Origin: Synechococcus sp. JA-2-3B'a(2-13)
Lineage (GTDB): Bacteria; Cyanobacteriota; Cyanobacteriia; Thermostichales; Thermostichaceae
NCBI RefSeq assembly: GCF_000013225.1
Contig: NC_007776.1
Coordinates: 515,277-579,276 of the forward strand
Length of the DNA: 64,000 nucleotides
Reading direction: 5' to 3'
Made by a program: the position numbers and the translations under genes. Within the stretch, counting starts at the first letter, position 1, and each line of letters begins with the position of its first letter. The notes under the pieces are model-generated. The model was given only the letters and a program-made list of their open reading frames with translations. It was not told where the DNA came from and searched no databases. Shown piece by piece: positions 54,953 to 63,924 of the stretch.

Positions 54953-56254
54953 GTGAGGGTATTCGGGCAGCTGCAGCCGGCACAGCGGCGCAACTTGGGC
55001 ATTTTGTTTGTGGCTGGGCTGCTCTTTTGGGCCAGTTTATCCTCGCTGCTGCCCACGTTGCCTCTCTACGTCAGAGATGCCGGTGGCACCAGCCAGCAAG
55101 TGGGCTGGGTAATGGGGGCCTTTTCGATTGGGTTGCTGGCCTTTCGCCCTGCGTTGGGTCGCCTGGCGGATGGCCACAGCCGGCAGATCGTGCTGCTTAT
55201 CGGCATGGGGGTGGTGGGGATGGCCCCCATAGGATACTGGCTCTCCGATTGGATCCCATGGGTAGCGCTGGTGCGAGCCTTTCATGGGGTTAGCATCGCC
55301 GCTTTTGCCACGGCCTATGTGACTTTGGTGGTGGATTTTGCCCCAGAAGAAAAACGGGGTGAGATCCTGGGCTACATGAGTTTGGTCAATCCGATCGGCG
55401 CAGCCATTGGCCCTGCTTTGGGCGGCTTTTTGCAGGAGTTTGCCGGCTATGGCCCTTCGTTTCTCTTCTCTGCTCTGCTGGGGTTGGTGGGCTTTCTTTG
55501 TACCCAACTGGTTCGAGAACAGCGGCGTGAGCATTGGGGATCCCTGCCGATGGATGGGGCCTTCTGGAGCTTTCTGGGCAGCCCGAAGGTGCGCTCCCTC
55601 GCTTGGGTGATGTTTTTGGTGGGGTTGGCCTTCGGCACCCAGACCACCTTTGTGGCCTTGTTAATCCAAGAAGCCGGAGCTCCCCTGAATCCAGGTCTTT
55701 TTTATACGGCAGTGGCCTTTGCCAGCTTTGGAGTGCGCCTGCTCACCGGTCGCGCTTCCGATCGCTATGGGCGGGGGCCGTTTATCTCCCTCAGCTTGGT
55801 CACCTATGCCCTGGCGATGGGGATCCTGATTGTTGCCAATAGCAGCGGCGCTTTTCTGGCTGCTGGGGTCGCGGTAGGCTGCGGTTTTGGGACTTTGATC
55901 CCTCTCATTTCTGCCCTCGTGGCCGATCGCTCGGAGCCGGCGGAGCGGGGTCGCCTGTTTAGCTTGGTGATGTGCGGGTTTGATTTGGGCATTGGCCTGG
56001 CGGGGCCCCTTTTGGGCACCTTAGCAGCGGGATCCGGCTATCGAGCCATGTTTGGCTATGCGGCTCTTCTTTCCTTGGCTTCCTTGGGTTCTTTTCTCTT
56101 CTTCTCCAATGGACGACCGGGGGACTCGCTGCGCTTTGCCTTGGGCCTGGGGCCGGATAGCCTTTCGGGTTGTCTGGAGGACAGCCGCAACCCGACCTCC
56201 TGGAGCCACCGGGTCAGCCCGCTCCCCCGGAGACGGGATCCCGTTCATAGATAG
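54953..56254 (+). CDS. Major facilitator superfamily transporter
   Basis: 433 residues, 12 membrane helices. The MFS motif A is GRLADGHSRQ after helix 2 and a second copy, GRASDRYGRGP, follows helix 8. The pattern resembles drug:H+ antiporters of 12-helix type. The start is GTG 54953 with AAGGAG 6 nt upstream. The last 35 residues are polar. Substrate unknown. Confidence 0.9.
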   Translation: MRVFGQLQPAQRRNLGILFVAGLLFWASLSSLLPTLPLYVRDAGGTSQQVGWVMGAFSIGLLAFRPALGRLADGHSRQIVLLIGMGVVGMAPIGYWLSDWIPWVALVRAFHGVSIAAFATAYVTLVVDFAPEEKRGEILGYMSLVNPIGAAIGPALGGFLQEFAGYGPSFLFSALLGLVGFLCTQLVREQRREHWGSLPMDGAFWSFLGSPKVRSLAWVMFLVGLAFGTQTTFVALLIQEAGAPLNPGLFYTAVAFASFGVRLLTGRASDRYGRGPFISLSLVTYALAMGILIVANSSGAFLAAGVAVGCGFGTLIPLISALVADRSEPAERGRLFSLVMCGFDLGIGLAGPLLGTLAAGSGYRAMFGYAALLSLASLGSFLFFSNGRPGDSLRFALGLGPDSLSGCLEDSRNPTSWSHRVSPLPRRRDPVHR

Positions 56255-56414
56255 TCTCATATCTCTATCAGATCCCCCCTGCTCCACACCTGATCCACAC
56301 CTGAATTGAGACTCAAGCCCTCTGCAGTTTCTACAGACAAACCGGCCCATTTCTGGAAACTCGCCCTATCCTAAGTTGGAGTTGGTGTACAAAAAGCAAC
56401 TCTGGGCACGGGCT

Positions 56415-57251
56415 ATGGAAGCGCGGCATTGGCTGGCCCTGATGGGATCCCTGGTGGTCAGTGCCTTCTGGGGATGGGTGGAGTCTGTCTGGGGGGTGAC
56501 AGTGCGAGTGCAATTGGCCGATACCACTGCCCCTCTGGTGGTAGGCGTTTCTCTCCCTGCCCAACTGATCAACGGTCGGGGAGAGGTGCTGGCAGATCTG
56601 CCCCCTATGCAAGGGTTTTTGGCTCAGCCCAGCCCTCAAGGGGTGCGTCTGCATGGGGTGGTTGACCCGGTGCTGTTCATCGAACCTCAGGAGGGTGGCC
56701 TGGTGGCAGTGAATGGCCGCTGGTACTCCGGCAAGGTGCTCTTGACTGGCTACAACATGGTGATGGCCATCAACTACGTGGATCTAGAAGACTATGTGGC
56801 CAGTGTGGTGGATGCAGAAATGGGATCCCGGTTCTTCCCAGAAGCCCTGAAGGCGCAAGCGGTGGCAGCCCGCAGCTACGTTCTTTACCATCGCAACTCC
56901 CGCGGTTGGTTTGATGTGTTTAGCGATACTCGCTCCCAGGTGTACCGAGGGCTTTCCCAGCGGTCGGCAGCCGCCCTGGAAGCAACACAAGCCACCCGTG
57001 GTGTGGTCATGGTGTATGGGGGTCAGTTTGTCAATGCCATGTACAGCGCCAGCAGCGGCGGCCAAACCGTCGGGGTGAGTGGGATCCCTTATTTGAGGAG
57101 CTTACCGGATGTCAGCCCCTATCCCAAGTTTGGGCATGGCATTGGCATGAGCCAGTGGGGCGCCCAAGAATTGGCCCGCCGAGGCTGGACTTACCGCCAA
57201 ATTTTGGCCTACTACTACCGAGGGGTCAGCTTTGCTCGTTTGCCAGAGTGA
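56415..57251 (+). CDS. SpoIID/LytB-domain protein
   Basis: 278 residues with a signal-like N-terminus. The SpoIID domain includes VDLEDYVASVVDAEMGSRFF, LKAQAVAARSYVLYH and GHGIGMSQWGAQELARRG. SpoIID in sporulators is a lytic transglycosylase; cyanobacterial homologues are probably wall enzymes or amidase enhancers. The part between YSASSGGQT and GHGIGMSQ is unusually short. ATG 56415 is preferred; TTG 56376 is possible. Confidence 0.87.
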   Translation: MEARHWLALMGSLVVSAFWGWVESVWGVTVRVQLADTTAPLVVGVSLPAQLINGRGEVLADLPPMQGFLAQPSPQGVRLHGVVDPVLFIEPQEGGLVAVNGRWYSGKVLLTGYNMVMAINYVDLEDYVASVVDAEMGSRFFPEALKAQAVAARSYVLYHRNSRGWFDVFSDTRSQVYRGLSQRSAAALEATQATRGVVMVYGGQFVNAMYSASSGGQTVGVSGIPYLRSLPDVSPYPKFGHGIGMSQWGAQELARRGWTYRQILAYYYRGVSFARLPE

Positions 57252-57521
57252 GACCTTCAGTGCCCTGATTTGCTCTGTCTCGTCTGCGTCAACCGAACCG
57301 CGGCTTTTGGGCCTGAAAGACCTCTTGGGCTTTGGGATCCCCTCGCTGAGGGCGGCGTTGAACTCCACTTCGGTCATGGTGCTAGAGCCGAGATAGTAGC
57401 CCCAACGATACACCAGATCCCCAAGGATGCCGTAGTGTCTCAGGGTTTGCAGATCTTTCATCAGGAGCGCACCGTCACGAACGGATCCCACACCAGAAAC
57501 CCTGCTCTGCTTTTTCGCCAT
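57102..57521 (-). CDS. Possible hypothetical gene overlapping the SpoIID gene end
   Basis: 139 codons. In favour: ATG 57521 has AAGGGA 8 nt upstream, and the first 85 residues (MKDLQTLRHYGILGDLVYRW, TMTEVEFNAAL) look protein-like. Against: the last 150 nt run antisense to the SpoIID gene, so the true 3' end may be lost. No family recognised. It could be a truncated neighbour of the cas1 remnant. Confidence 0.4.
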   Translation of the reverse strand: MAKKQSRVSGVGSVRDGALLMKDLQTLRHYGILGDLVYRWGYYLGSSTMTEVEFNAALSEGIPKPKRSFRPKSRGSVDADETEQIRALKVSLWQTSKADPSVVVGQNLAVSPASAGQFLGAPLAHANAMPKLGIGADIR

Positions 57522-57624
57522 TCGCATCTTCCCTTACAGCATTTTTGGGCCTGACTTTTAACTTGAAGAAGACCCCGTTTTGTTCCCACCTCAGCTTCAA
57601 TTTTAGGCTTCTGGGAGTGGCCTC

Positions 57625-57893
57625 ATGGGTAGAACACTCTATGTGTCCCAACAGGATTGCTACCTCAGCCTCGACCAGGAACGCCTGGTTGTCAAACGGG
57701 CTGGAGCTGTTCTTCAACAGGCTCAATTGCCCCACTTGGATCAGATTTTGATCTTTGGCCATGCCCAAGTCACAACCCAACTGATCCAGAGTTGCCTAGA
57801 GCGCAACATCCCCATCGCCTATCTTTCCCACATGGGGTACTGTGCTGGGCCGTCATCAACCGGCAGGTGCAGACCTACAAGCAGTTTGTATAA
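57625..57893 (+). pseudogene. cas1: Internally deleted cas1
   Basis: GGGAG lies about 8 nt before ATG 57625. The first 73 codons match the Cas1 N-terminal domain: RTLYVSQQDCYLSLDQERLV, QILIFGHAQVTTQLIQSCLE and IPIAYLSHMGYC. The frame then shifts, and at 57846-57893 another frame reads AVINRQVQTYKQFV-stop, which looks like a Cas1 C-terminus. Roughly two-thirds of the protein, including all metal-binding residues of the integrase, is missing. No cas2 or effector gene adjoins. Confidence 0.8.
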
Positions 57894-58007
57894 TGATCAG
57901 ATCCCTGTTTACTTAAGGACTATGAGGAGAACCCTCGGGTAAGCGAGGCCTGGGTCTACCTGGGCATGCTACGATTGTTGGTGAAGCGGCTAGCCAAGGC
58001 CGCGTAA
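57894..58007 (+). mobile_element. C-terminal fragment of an IS5-family transposase
   Basis: From 57915, 30 codons read KDYEENPRVSEAWVYLGMLR then LLVKRLAKAA-stop, the classical C-terminus of IS427/IS1031-type DDE transposases of the IS5 family (compare KDYExxPxxSEAxIYLAMxRLMxxRLA). The rest of the element is absent. Confidence 0.8.
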
Positions 58008-58035
58008 CTGCCCGTGGAGGACTTTTACGACAGCC

Positions 58036-58041
58036 TATAAT
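58036..58041 (+). promoter_or_regulatory. Candidate -10 box giving a leaderless helicase mRNA
   Basis: Perfect TATAAT ending 8 nt before the helicase ATG. Transcription from it would start at or next to the A of ATG 58050, and no Shine-Dalgarno is present. No clear -35. It lies 28 nt after the IS5 fragment stop. Confidence 0.35.
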
Positions 58042-58049
58042 CCAAATTA

Positions 58050-59582
58050 ATGGCAACGCTAACGGATGAACAAAAAGCGGTCGTAGAAGCCGCAAAGACT
58101 GGTAGTCACCTCAAGGTGGTGGCCTTCGCCGGAGCGGGCAAGACTTTCACCCTGGTAGAGGTCGCCAAGGCGCTGGCAGGCAAGCGCATCCTCTACCTGA
58201 CCTTTAGCAAGGCCTTGGCAGAAGAGGCCAAGCAGAAGTTCGGCAGCCTGGCCGACGTGATGACCAACCACGCCCTGGCCTACAAGGAGACGGGCAAACT
58301 CTTTGCAGAGAAAAAACGCTTGGGGGGCAGCCTCTTCAAGGCCCGCCGCAAGCTGGCAGAGGACATGCCCGACCTCGATTGCCTTCTGGAGTGGGGCTCC
58401 CGCGACCGGGAAGAAGCCCTGTTCCCGGTGCTTGAGACCGTAAATCGCTTCACCCAGTCGGAGGTTGAGACTGTCACAGCTGAACACATCCCTGAAATCC
58501 TGCGCCTGAAGATCGAGGCGGAAGATGAGAGATTTGATGACTTTGCGGCCTGCCTGGTGCCCCTGGCCCAGCGGGCCTGGGAGCTTTTAGTAGATCCAGA
58601 GGCCAGCTATCCGGTCAGCCACGATGTCTACCTCAAGCTCTACCAGCTCTCCCGCCCTCAGCTCCCCTATGATGTGATTCTCTTTGACGAAGCGCAGGAT
58701 GCCAATCCTGCCATGCTGGGCATCCTGCTGCCCCAGGCTGCTCGGCGTATCTTCGTGGGTGACCCCCACCAGCAGATCTACGCCTGGCGGGGCGCGGTGA
58801 ACGCTATGGAACGCCTTGACGGGCAGGAGCTCCCCCTCTCTCAGTCTTTTCGTTTCAAGGAACACATTGCAGACGAGGCCAGCGAGCTGCTCTATCTCTT
58901 CAAAGGGGAGACCCGCCGGGTGCGGGGCAACCCTTACCCAAAACAGGACGGTTCTACCGCCATCCTCAGCCGCACCAACGTCGGGGCCCTTCGGGAGGTG
59001 CTGGTACTATTAGATCAGGGCAAAAAAGTAGCTCTGGTGAATAAGATAGAGGAGCTCACCGATGTCCTGAAAGCCGCCTACGACCTTTACCGGGGGCAGA
59101 AGCCCCGCCACCCAGAGTTCTCGCTCTTCAGAAGCTGGGAGCAACTGAAGTACCTCATCGAGCGCTTTCCCTCTATAGCCGCACAGTACAGGCCCTACGA
59201 GCGCCTTGTCGAGGAGTACAAGGACAGGATTCCCAAGGTGTGCCATACCTTGAGCAACAGTTTGGTGGACGAAGAACATGCTGAGGTGGTAGTCTCCACC
59301 GCTCACCGCTCCAAGGGCCGCGAGTGGGATCGGGTGACTCTGGCAGAAGACTTCACAGGGGTGACCTTAGCCCAGGAGAACCCTACACATCGGTGTGTGA
59401 AGCTGTACCCAGAGGAGGCCAACCTGACCTATGTGGCCTTCACGCGCGCCCGCGATACCCTGGTTAAGGGAGCTTTCACAGAGGCCCTTGAACGACAAAA
59501 AGATCTCGCTAGGGCGCTCAAAGCTGGTAAGCTTCAGCTCTGTACACCAGAGATTGAGGCGCAAGCACGCAAGGCCGATTGA
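58050..59582 (+). CDS. UvrD/Rep-like superfamily 1 DNA helicase
   Basis: 510 residues. Motif I GAGAGKTFTL, motif II LFDEAQD, motif III GDPHQQIYAWRGA, motif V VVSTAHRSKGREWD, motif VI YVAFTRARD. The architecture is short, like phage- or plasmid-borne UvrD-like and FBH1-like helicases, and lacks extensive 1B/2B domains. No GGATCC occurs in the gene or its surroundings (57489-59969), pointing to recent acquisition. Its placement next to cas1 and IS remnants suggests defence or mobile-element baggage; the substrate is unknown. Confidence 0.9.
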   Translation: MATLTDEQKAVVEAAKTGSHLKVVAFAGAGKTFTLVEVAKALAGKRILYLTFSKALAEEAKQKFGSLADVMTNHALAYKETGKLFAEKKRLGGSLFKARRKLAEDMPDLDCLLEWGSRDREEALFPVLETVNRFTQSEVETVTAEHIPEILRLKIEAEDERFDDFAACLVPLAQRAWELLVDPEASYPVSHDVYLKLYQLSRPQLPYDVILFDEAQDANPAMLGILLPQAARRIFVGDPHQQIYAWRGAVNAMERLDGQELPLSQSFRFKEHIADEASELLYLFKGETRRVRGNPYPKQDGSTAILSRTNVGALREVLVLLDQGKKVALVNKIEELTDVLKAAYDLYRGQKPRHPEFSLFRSWEQLKYLIERFPSIAAQYRPYERLVEEYKDRIPKVCHTLSNSLVDEEHAEVVVSTAHRSKGREWDRVTLAEDFTGVTLAQENPTHRCVKLYPEEANLTYVAFTRARDTLVKGAFTEALERQKDLARALKAGKLQLCTPEIEAQARKAD

Positions 59583-59718
59583 GCTCCTCTCGGTCCATTC
59601 CGCCCTCCATGCTTAACCCACAAAATACGCGACACTACCTGGCGGAATATCGACAGCGGTATTTCCGTCAGGTGGTGCTGCTGCTTGAGTTTGAGGTAAA
59701 GCCCAGCCCTACAGGTCG

Positions 59719-59734
59719 CTTCCCTTCGGGGAAG
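59719..59734. other. Stable TTCG hairpin downstream of helicase and menB
   Basis: CTTCCC-TTCG-GGGAAG. A UUCG tetraloop with a perfect 6-bp stem on the plus strand, between the convergent helicase and menB stops. No T run on either side. Confidence 0.4.
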
Positions 59735-59757
59735 TGGAATTAATGAAAACAAACAAA

Positions 59758-60582
59758 CTATGGCAGCCAGGGAAACTGGCGAAAGTTAGGTGGGCGCTTT
59801 TCCAAAAAGGCGCGTTTGCCCTCAGCAGCTTCTTCGGTCATGTAGAACAGCAACGTCGCATCTCCGGCCAGCTCCTGCAGCCCCACCTGCCCATCGCAGT
59901 CGGCGTTGAAGGCGGCTTTGAGGCAGCGGATGGCTAAGGGGCTGTGCTGGAGAATTTCTTGCGCCCAGCGGATCCCTTCAGCTTCTAGCTCTTCCACTGG
60001 CACCACGGCATTGACCAGACCCATCTCTAGGGCTTGGGCTGCGGTGTATTGGCGGCAGAGGAACCAAATCTCGCGGGCTTTTTTTTGCCCCACCACTCGC
60101 GCCAGGTAGGCGGCCCCAAAGCCCCCATCGAAGCTGCCCACCCTAGGGCCGGTTTGCCCAAAGATGGCATTATCGGCGGCAATGGTCAGGTCGCAGATGA
60201 GATGCAAAACATGGCCACCCCCAATGGCGTAGCCTGCCACTAGGGCAATCACCACCTTGGGCAAAGAGCGGATGATGCGCTGCAGATCCAGCACATTGAG
60301 ACGAGGGATCCCGGCCTCATCCAGGTAACCGGCCTCGCCCCGTACGCTTTGATCCCCGCCGGCGCAGAAGGCATACTTCCCATCGGTATGGGGCCCGGCG
60401 CCTGTTAAGAGCACTACTCCAATCCTGGGATCCTCTCGCACATCGGCAAACGCATCAATCAGCTCGGCAATGGTCTTGGGGCGGAAGGCGTTGCGCTTGT
60501 GGGGACGGTTGATGGTGATCTTGGCAATGCCATCCGTTTTTTCGTAAAGAATGTCTTCGTAGAGCTTGGCCGTCTGCCACAT
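59758..60582 (-). CDS. menB: 1,4-dihydroxy-2-naphthoyl-CoA synthase
   Basis: 274 residues, crotonase fold. Closes the naphthoate ring in phylloquinone (vitamin K1) synthesis, required for photosystem I. Typical blocks: [23 protein letters not shown] (oxyanion hole), [21 protein letters not shown] and [18 protein letters not shown]. The C-terminus RQFPWLP is standard. Monocistronic. Confidence 0.97.
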   Translation of the reverse strand: MWQTAKLYEDILYEKTDGIAKITINRPHKRNAFRPKTIAELIDAFADVREDPRIGVVLLTGAGPHTDGKYAFCAGGDQSVRGEAGYLDEAGIPRLNVLDLQRIIRSLPKVVIALVAGYAIGGGHVLHLICDLTIAADNAIFGQTGPRVGSFDGGFGAAYLARVVGQKKAREIWFLCRQYTAAQALEMGLVNAVVPVEELEAEGIRWAQEILQHSPLAIRCLKAAFNADCDGQVGLQELAGDATLLFYMTEEAAEGKRAFLEKRPPNFRQFPWLP

Positions 60583-60699
60583 GGTGTCTGGGTGTATCTG
60601 CTTGGGATGCCCGGCTGGCTGACGCGGGCGGCATGGGCGGGTTCATTATAGAGGAGCACCTGGGTACTCTGCACCGCTACCGCGAACGGCCTGAAAAGG

Positions 60700-62202
60700 C
60701 TAGGTAGAACGGTTGGTCGCTTGGATGAGGGCTTCCACCAATCCTTCCAAAGTATACTCCTGGGCTGCGATGTCCACTCGACCAAATGCAGCCTTGCAGG
60801 TTGCGGCCGTCTTGGGGCCAATGGCGGCAATCTGCACGGGTGGATCCCAGATCTCAGGGCCTAGCCCTGCCTGCCGGATCAAGTGGGCAAAATGCTGTAC
60901 TGTCTTGGAGCTGGCAAAGGTGAGGATGTCCACCTGGTGGGCTTTAAGAGCTTCCAGGACCTGGGGATCCGCTGCTGCTGGACAGGCAGACTGATAGGCG
61001 GCCACCTCCACCACCTCTGCCCCTCGCTGCCGCAAACCCTGTACCACCTCCTCCCGGCCTCCCGACTCCACTCTGGGAAAGAGAATCCGCTGCCCTGAGA
61101 TCGGCTCCGGCCAAACTTGAAGCAGGGCCTCGGCCACAAACTCTTGGGGCATGAGATCGGGATGGATGCCGTACTGGGCGAGCACGGAAGCGGTCTTGGA
61201 TCCCACCACCGCCACTTGTACGGGGTGGAGAGCCCGACTGTCCCGACCTTGCCGGTGCAACCGCTCAAAGAAAGCCTGCACCCCGTTGGCCGAAGTCAGC
61301 AACAGCCAGTTGAATTGGCCCAGGCGGGCAATGGCGGCATCCAAGGGATCCCAACAGGTGGGCGGCTGGATCACCAGGGTGGGCATTTCCAGCACCCGCG
61401 CTCCCTGGGCCTGTAGCAGCTCCCGAAAAGCTGGCGATTGCCCCTCAGAACGGGTAACCAGCACCGTCTTGCCTGCCAGGGGAGCCGGCGGAGGCAAAGG
61501 AGGGATCCCCGGCAAAAAGTCCTGCCGCAACCGGATCACCTCCCCAACCACCAGTAGGCCCGGCAACTTTGCCTGACTCTCCCCCTGCTGCAGCTCGGCC
61601 AAGGTGCCCACCCACACCTGCTGCTCTGCTTGCCCCGCCCCCCAGATCAAGGCCACCGGTCGGTCTGCCGGGATCCCAGACTCCATCAGCCGTGCGCCAA
61701 TGTGCTGTCGCTGCCGGGATCCCATCAAAATCACCAAAGTATCCAACTGGGCCAGGGCGCTCCAGGGCAAGGCCTCTAGATCGTGGGCAGTCAGCACGGC
61801 AAAAACGCGGCTTAAGTGCTTATCGGTCAGGGGGATCCCTGCCCAGAGGGGGCCAGCCAGGGCCGACGACAACCCCGGCCAAATCTCAAAGGGACAGCCC
61901 GCCTCCCTAAGGGCTTGGATCTCTTCGCGAGCGCGGCCAAAGATCAAGGGATCCCCTGACTTGAGGTGAACCACCTGTTTGCCTTCTCGGCAGCGCTGGA
62001 TGAGCCAGTGGATGCCCTCCTGGAGGCTTCCTGGCCCAGAGCGTCGCCACACCTGCGCCTGCGGCGGCAACTCTGCCAACAAGCGCTCATCCACCAGCTC
62101 GTCGATCCAGATAGCCTCAGCCTGCCGTAGGATCTCCAGTGCTCCCTGCGTCAGGCCCGCCCGCCCGCCCAGCCCTGCCCCCACTAGATACACCTTGCCC
62201 AT
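60700..62202 (-). CDS. cobA/hemD: Uroporphyrinogen-III C-methyltransferase / uroporphyrinogen-III synthase fusion
   Basis: 500 residues. The N-terminal half (1-240) is SUMT: VYLVGAGLGG, LKSGDPLIFGR and AGIPLTDK. The C-terminal half (250-500) is HemD: GKTVLVTRSEGQSPAFRELL, LLLTSANGVQAFF and LTFASSKTVQHF. It thus both closes uroporphyrinogen III and diverts it to precorrin-2 for sirohaem and cobalamin. Fusions of this type occur in several bacterial groups. Confidence 0.95.
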   Translation of the reverse strand: MGKVYLVGAGLGGRAGLTQGALEILRQAEAIWIDELVDERLLAELPPQAQVWRRSGPGSLQEGIHWLIQRCREGKQVVHLKSGDPLIFGRAREEIQALREAGCPFEIWPGLSSALAGPLWAGIPLTDKHLSRVFAVLTAHDLEALPWSALAQLDTLVILMGSRQRQHIGARLMESGIPADRPVALIWGAGQAEQQVWVGTLAELQQGESQAKLPGLLVVGEVIRLRQDFLPGIPPLPPPAPLAGKTVLVTRSEGQSPAFRELLQAQGARVLEMPTLVIQPPTCWDPLDAAIARLGQFNWLLLTSANGVQAFFERLHRQGRDSRALHPVQVAVVGSKTASVLAQYGIHPDLMPQEFVAEALLQVWPEPISGQRILFPRVESGGREEVVQGLRQRGAEVVEVAAYQSACPAAADPQVLEALKAHQVDILTFASSKTVQHFAHLIRQAGLGPEIWDPPVQIAAIGPKTAATCKAAFGRVDIAAQEYTLEGLVEALIQATNRST

Positions 62203-62383
62203 GCCCTACCCCTTGGAATGTCGATCTTGCCCCTTGTAAGAAGGGGATCCCGCTTGCTTTGCAAATATAAATATAAATCGAAGACGCCTCCCAACAGCTC
62301 CTCTTCCAAGGGGTGGCCAGCCTGAGGAAAAACTGGTCTACTTGCGAGATACTGAAAGCGTGGCCGCCTGAGGATCCCTGCCT

Positions 62384-63394
62384 ATGTCCGGTGTAACTCC
62401 AGAGCCTTGGCCGCGGCGGCGTTTTTTGGCCAGTGGAGCTGCTCTGCTAGCAGTAGGAGCGGGCTCCCGCCCCTCTTCGGCCAGATCCCGGCCCTTGCGA
62501 CTGGTCACCAACTGGTACGCCCAGGCCGAACACGGCGGCTTTTACCAAGCCCTGGCCACCGGCATCTACGCCGACTACGGTCTGCAGGTGGAAATCCGCA
62601 TGGGGGGAACGGCGGTTAACGTGCTGCAACTGCTAGCCGGGGGAGCGGCAGACTTTGTGCTCGGCGGCAGCCCCGACGCTCTGGCGGCTCTGCAAGCTGG
62701 GATCCCTGTTCTCACCGTGGCCGCCTTTTTCCAGAAGGATCCCCAGTGTCTCTTGGCCCATCCAGGGGTGGGCATCGAGCGCCTGGAAGACCTGCGGGGC
62801 AAGCCCATCTGGGTGTCACCGGGGGCCAACCTCACCTACTGGCCTTTTTTGCGGGCCAAATTTGGCTTTACCGACGAGCAGAAGCGCCCCTACAACCTCA
62901 GCCTCACGCCCTTCTTGCTGGACAAGTCTTCTGCCCAGCAGGGCTATGTGACCTCCGAGCCCTTCCGCGTGCGCCAGGAGGGGGGCTTTGATCCCGTCGT
63001 TTTTCTGCTGGCCGACTACGGCTATTCCCCCTACGCCACCACCCTGGAGACCACCCGCCCCTTTGCCGAACAGCACCCGGAGCAGGTGCGAAAATTTGTA
63101 GCTGCCTCCATCCAGGGCTGGCAGAGCTACCTAGAGGATCCCCGCCCCGGCAATCGCCTCATCCGCCAAGACAACCCCAACATGAGCGAGGCCCTCCTGG
63201 CCTACGCCCACCAAGCCCTAAAAGACTACGGCCTTCTCACCAGTGGAGATGCCGCCACGCTGGGGATCGGGGCCATGACCCACCAGCGCTGGCAAACCTA
63301 CTTTCAGGAGATGGTGGCCCTGGGAACGGTGGAAGCCAACTTGGATGTGGGCCAAGCCTATACCCTCGACTTCCTCCCCGGCCCCACTGCCTAA
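62384..63394 (+). CDS. NMT1/THI5-like ABC substrate-binding protein
   Basis: 336 residues. A twin-arginine-like signal (PRRRFLASGAALLAVG) precedes a type II binding fold: VTNWYAQAEHGGFYQALATG, ADFVLGGSPDALAAL and GKPIWVSPGANLTYWPF. The WYAQAEHGGFYQA motif is characteristic of NMT1/THI5-like proteins that bind pyrimidine or thiamine precursors. No permease or ATPase is within the window; it is convergent with the linker gene. Confidence 0.88.
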   Translation: MSGVTPEPWPRRRFLASGAALLAVGAGSRPSSARSRPLRLVTNWYAQAEHGGFYQALATGIYADYGLQVEIRMGGTAVNVLQLLAGGAADFVLGGSPDALAALQAGIPVLTVAAFFQKDPQCLLAHPGVGIERLEDLRGKPIWVSPGANLTYWPFLRAKFGFTDEQKRPYNLSLTPFLLDKSSAQQGYVTSEPFRVRQEGGFDPVVFLLADYGYSPYATTLETTRPFAEQHPEQVRKFVAASIQGWQSYLEDPRPGNRLIRQDNPNMSEALLAYAHQALKDYGLLTSGDAATLGIGAMTHQRWQTYFQEMVALGTVEANLDVGQAYTLDFLPGPTA

Positions 63395-63924
63395 GGGATC
63401 CCCACTTCCATCGCCGCCAAACTGTGCAAAAGCGGGGATCCCTGCATCCCCAGCTCATGGCGCCGGTGCATTTGGTTTGTCAGCAAGTAGGCCAAAGGTG
63501 GGTGGCCGCTCAGCCGTTGGCGGGGGTGGGGCAGATGGTCGTTGCCGAACTGGTGGCGGTACTCCTCCGAGTCGATAAAGGCATTGACCATGGCCTGCAA
63601 GCCCTGGTGCACCAAAATGTCGTGGTAGGCGGCCACCTCCTCCTTGCTGGCCGGGGCCCGTCCCAAAAAGTGCTTGAAGCCCTGCTCTACACAGCGGGTG
63701 TTGCAGCCGGCACTGAAAAAGAGTTGCCGGTAGAGCCGGGATCCCCCAATCTGGCGAACCAAGCGCTTAATCCCGATCCGCCCCCGCAAGAAGTCCTGCT
63801 CGATTTTCTCCAGCTCTCCTGTTTTCTCGTGCTGGTAGGGCTGGCGTTCCAAAAGCTGTTGGTAGGCAGCCCGCAACAGGTTTTGCAACGTTTGCGGATC
63901 CTGCCGGCGCTGGCGCGATTCCAT
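63391..63924 (-). CDS. Phycobilisome linker-domain protein
   Basis: 177 residues. One PBS-linker (pfam00427-type) domain at about 10-135: LRAAYQQLLERQPYQHE, FLRGRIGIKRLVRQIGGS, CNTRCVEQGFKHFLGRAPAS and FIDSEEYRHQFG. Such domains insert into phycobiliprotein rings. The C-terminal 45 residues are unlike CpcG or ApcE, so this may be a small auxiliary linker. ATG 63924 has GGAG 8 nt upstream; its stop overlaps the convergent gene by 4 nt. Confidence 0.9.
   Translation of the reverse strand: MESRQRRQDPQTLQNLLRAAYQQLLERQPYQHEKTGELEKIEQDFLRGRIGIKRLVRQIGGSRLYRQLFFSAGCNTRCVEQGFKHFLGRAPASKEEVAAYHDILVHQGLQAMVNAFIDSEEYRHQFGNDHLPHPRQRLSGHPPLAYLLTNQMHRRHELGMQGSPLLHSLAAMEVGIP

Noticed and set aside
59609-59743. 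44-codon plus-strand ORF after the helicase
   Set aside because: It has no ribosome-binding site and includes the TTCG hairpin. It might be a transposase scrap, but I cannot support that.
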